Below are positions 58,371 to 64,000 of a DNA stretch of 64,000 nt, one piece after another. The translations under genes and the position numbers were made by a program. Below the pieces are notes generated by a model that saw only the letters and a list, made by a program, of their open reading frames with translations, searched no databases and had not been told where the DNA came from. Source of the stretch: Streptosporangium lutulentum (GTDB lineage Bacteria; Actinomycetota; Actinomycetes; Streptosporangiales; Streptosporangiaceae); the NCBI RefSeq assembly GCF_030811455.1, contig NZ_JAUSQU010000001.1:310001-374000 (forward strand). The letters are read 5' to 3'. The stretch's first letter is position 1; every line of letters starts with the position of its first letter.

Positions 58371-59429
58371 TCAGCGGGCCGAGGTCCGGGGGCGATTCCA
58401 CCACAGGGAGAGAGACAGGGCCGCGGTGACGAGGATGCCACCGCCGGCGGCGAAGGCGGCTGCTGTGTCGACCCGTTGGTGGACGACGGCGAAGCTGCCG
58501 GGGAGGGCGTCGAGGGCGCTTTGGAGCTGGTCGGCGTTCTCAGCGCGGTGGTAGGAGCCGCCGGTGGTCTGGGCTATCTGTTTGAGTGCGGGCTCGTCGA
58601 TGGTGCGGGGGTTGCGGCCCCTGTCGAATCCGCCGCGGCCGCCGAATCCGCCACCCCAGCCGCCGAAGCCGCGGCCGTCGAACTGTGAGTTGTCGCAGAC
58701 CATCGGGGCCGGGTTCGTGGTGCCGAAACCGATGGGGAAGACACGGACGCGGCGCAGGGCCGCCTCCTGGGCGGCGAGCTTCGGGTCGACGCCCTGGGTG
58801 TTGGCGCCGTCGGTGAGCACGACGATCGCGGCACCGGCGTAGCCTGACCCGCCGTCGCCGGGCTTCGCCCCGGTGGAGGCGACCGACGGGTCGACCTCCG
58901 CGATCGCGTCGATCGAGGTGAGCACGGCCTGCCCGATCGCGGTGCCGCGGGACACGGTGAGGTTGTCCAGCGCCTCGATCAGCGAGTCGGTGTCGTCGGT
59001 GGGTGGGACGAGCAGACCCGCGGTGCCCGCGAAGGTGACCAGGCCGATGCGCGGCCCGCCCCGCTGCGACTCGATGAACTCGGTGGCGGCTTTCTTCGCG
59101 GCGGTGATGCGGTTGGGGTCGACGTCCGTGGAGCACATGGAGCCGGAGGTGTCGAGCGCGAGCAGGATCGTCGTCGACGTCTGCGGCACCGGGACCGACG
59201 CCTGCGGTCGCGCGGCCCCGACCGCGAGCAGCGCGACTCCGGCCATGAACAGTGCCGGGGGGATCTTCCGCGTCCAGCGCGTACGGCCGGGCAGGGCGCT
59301 GCGTACGAGTGCGATCGAGGTGACGCGCACGGCGGCCCGCCGGCGGCGGCGCCGCGCCCACTCGCGGATTGCGAAGATCAGCGGGATGACCAGGATGGAC
59401 AGCAGTGCCCACGGCCATGAGAAGGACAT
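58371..59429 (-). CDS. VWA-domain membrane protein 2 (BatA-like)
   Basis: 352 aa: N-terminal TM (WPWALLSILVIPLIFAIREWA) and basic RRRRRRAA stretch, TM2 (ALFMAGVALLAVGAARP), a von Willebrand A domain with MIDAS DTSGSM (D93, S95, S97) and late VVLTDGANTQG, a Gly/Arg-rich loop (GFGGWGGGFGGRGGFDRG), and a C-terminal TM. BatA-type proteins act with MoxR ATPases. Last gene of the operon; its ATG follows the preceding TGA directly. The Gly-rich loop is unusual for the family. Confidence 0.9.
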   Translation of the reverse strand: MSFSWPWALLSILVIPLIFAIREWARRRRRRAAVRVTSIALVRSALPGRTRWTRKIPPALFMAGVALLAVGAARPQASVPVPQTSTTILLALDTSGSMCSTDVDPNRITAAKKAATEFIESQRGGPRIGLVTFAGTAGLLVPPTDDTDSLIEALDNLTVSRGTAIGQAVLTSIDAIAEVDPSVASTGAKPGDGGSGYAGAAIVVLTDGANTQGVDPKLAAQEAALRRVRVFPIGFGTTNPAPMVCDNSQFDGRGFGGWGGGFGGRGGFDRGRNPRTIDEPALKQIAQTTGGSYHRAENADQLQSALDALPGSFAVVHQRVDTAAAFAAGGGILVTAALSLSLWWNRPRTSAR

Positions 59430-60380
59430 TCAGATCACCCGTCCAGACCGGAGCACGGTGAGCGCCGCGCCCGCGGTGAGCAGCGCGAGGGCGAGCCCGA
59501 TCAGCCCGCCGGCGAGGGGCAGCGGCTCGTCGGAGACGGTGAGCCGCAGGTCGATCGTGTCGGCGATCCCGTCGAGCCGCGCGGTGTCGGAGGCGGGGTG
59601 GTAGGCGCCGCCGGTGGTCTGCGCGATCAAGGTAAGGGTGTCCTCCTCGAGCGAGGTCTGCAGATGGTAGCCGTCGACCTTCACCGTCGCGCCGGCCGTG
59701 GTGCCGACCCCGACGGTGTGGATGTGGACGCCCGCCCCCTGGGCGACGGTGGCGGCCCGTTCGACGTCCGCTCCCTGGTTCTGGCCGTCGGAGAACATCA
59801 CGATCGTCGCCGACGGCCAGTAGCCGATGTCGGGCGCGGCGCCGTCGCGGCCGAAGACCACCTGCTTGCCGGTGATCGCCGACAGGGAGCCCGTGATGGC
59901 CGTCCCCAGAGAGGTGCCGCCGGTGATCTTCAGCCGATCGATGGCCTTGAGCGCGATGGAGTGGTCGGCGTCGGGCCGTGCGGTGGTGAGCGCACCCCGC
60001 TCGAACGCGACGACTCCGATGTCGACGCTGTCGGGCTGTGCCGCCACGAACCCGCGGGCCGCCCGTTGCGCGGCCGCCAGCCGGGTGGGCGCGACGTCGT
60101 CGGCACCCATGCTGTTGGAGACGTCGATGGCGAGGATGACGGTGCCCGCGGCCCGCGGGACCGGCACCATGGCCGCCGGTCCGGCGGTGGCGATCGCGAG
60201 TACCCCGACGCCGGCGATCGTCAGGCCGATTCCGAGGTACGCCCGGCGGCCGCCCGGCACGGCGACCCCGGCCGCGGTGAGGGCGGTCGTCCGGCGGCGC
60301 GCCGAGACGACGGCCGCCCAGGCGAGCGCCGCCGTGACGAGCAGCCCGACGACCAGCAGCAGCGAGGAGGACAGGGTCAT
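59430..60380 (-). CDS. VWA-domain membrane protein 1 (BatA-like)
   Basis: 316 aa from the ATG at 60380 (longer readings upstream have no family resemblance). Two N-terminal TM helices (SSLLLVVGLLVTAALAWAAV, YLGIGLTIAGVGVLAIATAG), a VWA domain with MIDAS DVSNSMG (D86, S88, S90), GGTSLGTAI and VMFSDGQNQGA, and a C-terminal TM (LAGGLIGLALALLTAGAAL). Homologous to the next gene, so the pair arose by duplication. The extracytoplasmic-facing metal site may bind a partner protein delivered or remodelled by MoxR. Confidence 0.9.
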   Translation of the reverse strand: MTLSSSLLLVVGLLVTAALAWAAVVSARRRTTALTAAGVAVPGGRRAYLGIGLTIAGVGVLAIATAGPAAMVPVPRAAGTVILAIDVSNSMGADDVAPTRLAAAQRAARGFVAAQPDSVDIGVVAFERGALTTARPDADHSIALKAIDRLKITGGTSLGTAITGSLSAITGKQVVFGRDGAAPDIGYWPSATIVMFSDGQNQGADVERAATVAQGAGVHIHTVGVGTTAGATVKVDGYHLQTSLEEDTLTLIAQTTGGAYHPASDTARLDGIADTIDLRLTVSDEPLPLAGGLIGLALALLTAGAALTVLRSGRVI

Positions 60381-60432
60381 GAGGCCTCCTTCGCCGGCCT
60401 CATGTGTCTGTTGACGACCTCGACGAACGTGG

Positions 60433-61317
60433 TCATGGCGACCGATCCCCGGTTCGGGCGACGACCTCGACGAGCGCCTCGGCCAGATCGCGGTCGGTGT
60501 CGATGCGGTGGACGGGCACCCCGGCCCGGCGCATACCCGCCTCGAGCCGGGTGTCGCGGGCGTCGACGGCGGCGCGGAAGCGGACCCGCAACAGCGGGTC
60601 GGCGGAGTCGACGACAAGCTGCTCGCCGGTCTCGGCGTCCTCGACCACGATCAGCCCGGCTTCGGGCAGCACGTCGTCGGCCGTGTCCACGATCCGCAAG
60701 GCGACCACCTCATGCTGCCGGGCCAGGCGCTGGAGCGAGCGTTCCCAGTCGCCGTCGCCGATGAAGTCCGACAGCACGACGACGAGCGCGCGGCGGCGCG
60801 CGAGCCGTCCGGCCGCGTCGAGCATCTCCGCCAGGTCGGTGGTGGAGCCGCCGCGCGCCTTGGAGGTGCGTTCCAGCTCGGCACCGATCCGCAGCGCGTG
60901 CCGCCGGGAGGTCCCGGGCGGCACGACGCGCAGCGTCCCGGTGTCGAACAGCAGGGCGCCGACGCGGTTGCCGCCCCGGCCGAACAGCCGAGCGAGGACG
61001 AGCGCGAGCTCGGCGAGTACGTCGTGCTTGCCGCGACCCGGCCGGCCGGCCGCCATCGACGCCGACCGGTCGAGGACGAGCCACACCGTCAGCTCGCGGT
61101 CCTCGGTGAACACTCGCAAGTGCGGCTCGTCCAGCCGTGCGGTCACGTTCCAGTCGATGTGCCGGGCGTCGTCGCCGTCGCCGTAGGCGCGTAACCCGGT
61201 GAAGTCGATCCCGGAGCCGCGGTGCGCGGTGCGGTGGGCGCCCTGGAGCCGGCCGTCGAGCCTGCGGACGACCTTCCACTCCAGGCGGAGCAGGAGCCTC
61301 TCGGGGGCGGTGGCCAT
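60433..61317 (-). CDS. DUF58-domain protein
   Basis: A 294-aa DUF58 protein: HRGSGIDFTGLRAYGDGDDA and HIDWNVTARLDEPHLRVFTE are the family signature, followed by a VWA-like core (WLVLDRSASMA ... RALVVVLSDFIGD). DUF58 proteins accompany MoxR and VWA genes across bacteria and are thought to be co-chaperones or adaptors. Six bp separate it from moxR; co-transcribed. Cytoplasmic. Confidence 0.92.
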   Translation of the reverse strand: MATAPERLLLRLEWKVVRRLDGRLQGAHRTAHRGSGIDFTGLRAYGDGDDARHIDWNVTARLDEPHLRVFTEDRELTVWLVLDRSASMAAGRPGRGKHDVLAELALVLARLFGRGGNRVGALLFDTGTLRVVPPGTSRRHALRIGAELERTSKARGGSTTDLAEMLDAAGRLARRRALVVVLSDFIGDGDWERSLQRLARQHEVVALRIVDTADDVLPEAGLIVVEDAETGEQLVVDSADPLLRVRFRAAVDARDTRLEAGMRRAGVPVHRIDTDRDLAEALVEVVARTGDRSP

Positions 61318-61323
61318 GGCAGC

Positions 61324-62313
61324 TCAGCGATTCTGCAGGACGACGTCGGGCGCCCGGACAGCCCCGAGCACCCTGGTGATGATCGTGTCGGCGTCGACGT
61401 CGTCCGCGAGGGCCTCGTAGGACAGCACGACGCGGTGGCGCAGCACGTCGAGCGCGAGCTCGGACAGGTCGTACGGCAGGACGTAGTTGCGGCCGCGCAG
61501 GAACGCCAGCGCCCGGGCGCCCGTGACGAGCGCGATGGACGCCCGCGGGCTCGCCCCGTAGGTGACATACCGTTCCAGCTCGCCGAGCCCGGCCGTCGCG
61601 GGGGAACGCGTCACGGAGACCAGCCGTACCGCGTAGTCGACGATCGCCGGATCGACGTACACCTGCTGAGCGCGGGCCCGCATCGCGATCAGGTCCTCGG
61701 CCGTCACCATCGGCCGCGGCGGCTCGGGCGGACGCAGCGCTCGTACGACGATCGCCTGCTCTTCGGCCTGCGTCGGATAGTCGACGATCACCTTCATCAT
61801 GAAACGGTCGACCTGCGCTTCGGGCAGCGGGTAGGTGCCCTCCGACTCGATCGGGTTCTCCGTCGCCATGACCAGGAACGGCTCGGGCACCCGGAACGTC
61901 TCACGGCCGATCGTCACCTGATGCTCCTGCATCACTTCCAGCAGGGCGCTCTGCACCTTGGCGGGGGCGCGGTTGATCTCGTCGGCCAGCAGCAGGTTCG
62001 CGAACACCGGGCCGAGCTCGGTTTTGAACTCCCCGGAGTGCTGGTGGTAGACCCGCGTGCCCACGAGGTCGGCCGGCACCAGGTCGGGGGTGAACTGGAC
62101 GCGCTGGAAACTTCCGGCGATCGCGGCGGCCAGCGACCTCACCGCGAGCGTCTTGGCCAGGCCCGGCACGCCCTCGACGAGCAGGTGGCCGTCGGCGATC
62201 AACGCGACGGCCATGCGCTCCAGCAGGACGTCCTGCCCGACGATCGTGCGTTTGACCTCGAACAGCACATGTTCGAGCGGATGGGCCGACTCGGAGGAAT
62301 TGGTCGAGGTCAT
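61324..62313 (-). CDS. MoxR-family AAA+ ATPase
   Basis: 329 aa: Walker A GVPGLAKT (48-55), Walker B LLADEINRAP (D110-E111), pre-sensor I insert LVMATENPIESEGTYPLPEA with sensor 1 Asn, QVDRFMMKV arginine finger, and a C-terminal lid (GASPRASIALVTGARALAF). MoxR ATPases form hexameric chaperones that insert cofactors or activate partner complexes, usually with DUF58 and VWA proteins as here. Core of the five-gene operon. Confidence 0.94.
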   Translation of the reverse strand: MTSTNSSESAHPLEHVLFEVKRTIVGQDVLLERMAVALIADGHLLVEGVPGLAKTLAVRSLAAAIAGSFQRVQFTPDLVPADLVGTRVYHQHSGEFKTELGPVFANLLLADEINRAPAKVQSALLEVMQEHQVTIGRETFRVPEPFLVMATENPIESEGTYPLPEAQVDRFMMKVIVDYPTQAEEQAIVVRALRPPEPPRPMVTAEDLIAMRARAQQVYVDPAIVDYAVRLVSVTRSPATAGLGELERYVTYGASPRASIALVTGARALAFLRGRNYVLPYDLSELALDVLRHRVVLSYEALADDVDADTIITRVLGAVRAPDVVLQNR

Positions 62314-62340
62314 ATGGTCTTCCTTCTCGTGACGCTTCGG

Positions 62341-63144
62341 TCAGATCTGGGGCCCGTCGCCCGGCGGCCCGTCGCCTTCGCCGCCGCCCAGGGCAGCGCC
62401 GATCGGCACCGCGAACGCGATGCCGGCGAACGCCTCGTCGCCTCCCGGGTCGGCGATCGAGACGACGATCCCGATGACCAGGCCGCGAGCGTCCAGGAGG
62501 GGACCGCCGGAGCTGCCCGGATTCACGGAGGCGTCGAACTGGATGAGGCCGTTCAGGCCGCCGTCTTTGGTGGTCCGGTTCAGGCCCGACACGACGCCGG
62601 TGGAGACGCTGTAGGTCAGGCCCAGCGGATTGCCTATCGCCACGACAGGCACGCCCACGGTCGCTGCGCCGCCGAGCGTCGCCGGGATGACGATCTCCGG
62701 CAGCTTCGCGGGCTTGAGGGTCGCGACATCGAGCTTGGGATTCGACGACGCGACAACGGCCTTCGTCTTGGTGCCGTCGGCGAACGTCACGGTGACGTCC
62801 TCGGCATCTTTATCCGAAGTGCCTTTGACGACGTGGTGCGCCGTCAGAATCGTCCCGTCCTCGGCCGCGATCACCCCGGTTCCGAGCGACTTCCCGGCCT
62901 GGATGACCACCACCGACGGCCCGACCCTCTTGAAGACGTCGGGCACCGTGAGCGTCGCACTGGGCGTCGGCGTCGCGCTCGGCCTGGGCGCGGCCGCTTC
63001 GCCGTTCCCACCGCTGCTTCCCAGCCAGTACGCAAGCAGCGCCACGACGACAAGTGCGCCACCCCCGGCGACAAACCACCGGGCCTTCCCGGCCACGGCT
63101 TCCTGAGCCTCGGCCGCATCGGCCTCCTGCGGCACGCGCTCCAT
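62341..63144 (-). CDS. Membrane-anchored HtrA-like serine protease without PDZ domain
   Basis: 267 aa from the ATG at 63144: a short acidic cytoplasmic head, one TM (WFVAGGGALVVVALLAYWLG), a Pro/Ser/Thr linker, then a trypsin-like S1C domain with H104 (TAHHVV), D139 (NPKLDVATL) and S212 (NPGSSGGPL). All three catalytic residues are present; the PDZ domain normal for HtrA is missing and the C-terminus is Gly/Pro-rich. First gene of the MoxR operon, 27 bp before moxR. It suggests that the MoxR-VWA complex and an extracellular protease work in one envelope process; that link is inferred. Confidence 0.87.
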   Translation of the reverse strand: MERVPQEADAAEAQEAVAGKARWFVAGGGALVVVALLAYWLGSSGGNGEAAAPRPSATPTPSATLTVPDVFKRVGPSVVVIQAGKSLGTGVIAAEDGTILTAHHVVKGTSDKDAEDVTVTFADGTKTKAVVASSNPKLDVATLKPAKLPEIVIPATLGGAATVGVPVVAIGNPLGLTYSVSTGVVSGLNRTTKDGGLNGLIQFDASVNPGSSGGPLLDARGLVIGIVVSIADPGGDEAFAGIAFAVPIGAALGGGEGDGPPGDGPQI

Positions 63145-63506
63145 TGCCCTATATTCATTGATCTCAGTTGAAAGTGCTACAAACTCCGCCTGGGAACTCC
63201 ATAAGAACCGGCCCCGCAGCCCCATGCGCGGAGCACGGAGACGAGGACGGCGGCCCGCGGTTTCGCCCGGTCCTGGCTCGCGTCAAGATCTGCCTGTCCG
63301 TCAGGCGCCCGCGCACCCGACCGGTCGCGGTGGCCGACCATGCCTGTTCCTTCCGCGGCGACCGCGTCTGTCTGCGCCGGCGCCGCATCCATGAGGCGGC
63401 TCTGCCGGATCTCTCAAGATGTTGACGTCGTCGGCGAGGGATACTCGCGCCCCGGTGGACCCGGGGCCGAGCCACCCGAGGTTGAAATGACAACCCGGCT
63501 TCATGG
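63145..63506. other. 360-bp intergenic region upstream of the MoxR operon
   Basis: No gene recognised. It presumably contains the promoter of the protease-moxR operon on the minus strand. Confidence 0.4.
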
Positions 63507-63785
63507 TCAGCCGCAGTGGGTCCAGCCTGACTGCCGGCTGTCGCCGCTGCCGGCGCCGTTCGAGGCGACGCCTCCCCATGAGACACAGGTGCCGGCGTAG
63601 GACATGCAGAAGTCGGTGTCATGGATCCTTTCGCCACCCTGCTTCTGGATGGAGGCCCCCGTGGTGCTGTAGATGCCCTGGTACTTGCTGCTCTTCCACG
63701 TCACCACACAGTTGGTGCTGCCGTTGTAGAGCAGGTAGATCGTGGCGAGTCCGCCGATGGCGTAGCTGTCGATGAAATGAGACAT
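63507..63785 (-). pseudogene. SapA-like secreted protein, 5'-truncated
   Basis: The frame encodes MSHFIDSYAIGGLATIYLLY, NGSTNCVVTWKSSKYQGIYS, then IHDTDFCMSYAGTCVSWGGV and a C-terminal GWTHCG. This resembles the mature domain of spore-associated protein A (SapA): YNxxTxNCVV, YAGxxxVSW/G and paired cysteines. The upstream sequence in the same frame (to 63887) has no signal peptide, and no other frame supplies one, so the gene has lost its 5' end or carries a frameshift there. Confidence 0.6.
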
Positions 63786-63887
63786 GTCGCAGTGATGCGA
63801 AGGCTCTGGGCCTTCGTCGCGACATCGCTCTCCGATGGCGGCCGATCCTGGGCGCGCCGACCACCCGGCGCCCTGGGCGCCTGCCAC

Positions 63888-64000
63888 CGAACGATCGTGG
63901 CCCCGAGTCAGGCTCGTTTCCCATCCCGCACTGGTGGGCCCGCAGGCGCACTTTCTACGGTACGTAATGGATTAGTCACTCAATCGATATGGTCACCGAC
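63888..64000. other. Window end, no gene seen
   Basis: The last 110 bp show no coding region that can be supported; an AT-rich patch (TACGTAATGGATTAGTCACT) may be a promoter. Confidence 0.3.

Overview
The window is high-GC DNA with GTG starts, ATGA/GTGA stop-start overlaps and Tat/Sec exported enzymes. Its gene set (AfsR-like STAND ATPases, a bacterial terpene synthase, a fused RNase H/CobC protein, PAC2, SapA-like protein, actinobacterial IS families) points to a filamentous actinomycete, most likely Streptosporangiales (Streptosporangium/Nonomuraea type). That genus-level placement is inference; no marker gene fixes it.

Layout. 0-2.5 kb: a secreted M6 metalloprotease. 2.5-14.4 kb: an insertion-sequence zone. 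An IS630 and an IS701 element lie back to back and share one CTAG; then come a STAND-TPR protein and a tyrosine phosphatase; then an IS982 element split by an IS3 element; then an unidentified 540-aa protein and a lone TnpB. 14.4-26.9 kb: Gfo/Idh oxidoreductase and PAC2, an ankyrin protein, a terpene synthase facing a STAND regulator, an ABC-2 permease with a hydrolase-ABC ATPase fusion, and copper genes (CopC, CopD, membrane protein). 27-30.7 kb: two free-standing condensation-type enzymes behind a promoter with CebR-box-like operators. 31.5-34.3 kb: EamA exporter, TetR regulator, orphan histidine kinase. 34.5-38.5 kb: two acyl-CoA dehydrogenases and an acyl-CoA synthetase.

38.7-43.0 kb: a tightly coupled operon of M19 dipeptidase, M20 hydrolase, GNAT transferase and an enolase-superfamily N-succinylamino-acid racemase/OSBS. 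Together these make up the parts of a dipeptide-to-L-amino-acid salvage route through N-succinyl intermediates. 43.2-48.2 kb: a flavin monooxygenase, then the conserved block Nif3-like, zinc ribbon, RNase H/CobC and rnpB (RNase P RNA).

48.2-58.3 kb: a decayed integrative island anchored at the 3' end of rnpB. A 29-bp piece of the rnpB terminus recurs exactly at 56.4 kb and with compensatory changes at 58.3 kb. Inside are an ASCH protein, a multicopper oxidase, a Tat-exported phosphatase, a NUDIX enzyme, small proteins, remnants of ISL3, IS481 and LLM genes, a tyrosine integrase broken by an amber codon, and a secreted protein built of twelve [IF][YC]GGG pentads whose frame continues past its stop. 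58.4-63.1 kb: a MoxR / DUF58 / VWA / VWA operon led by a membrane-anchored HtrA-like protease. The window ends in a 5'-truncated SapA-like gene.
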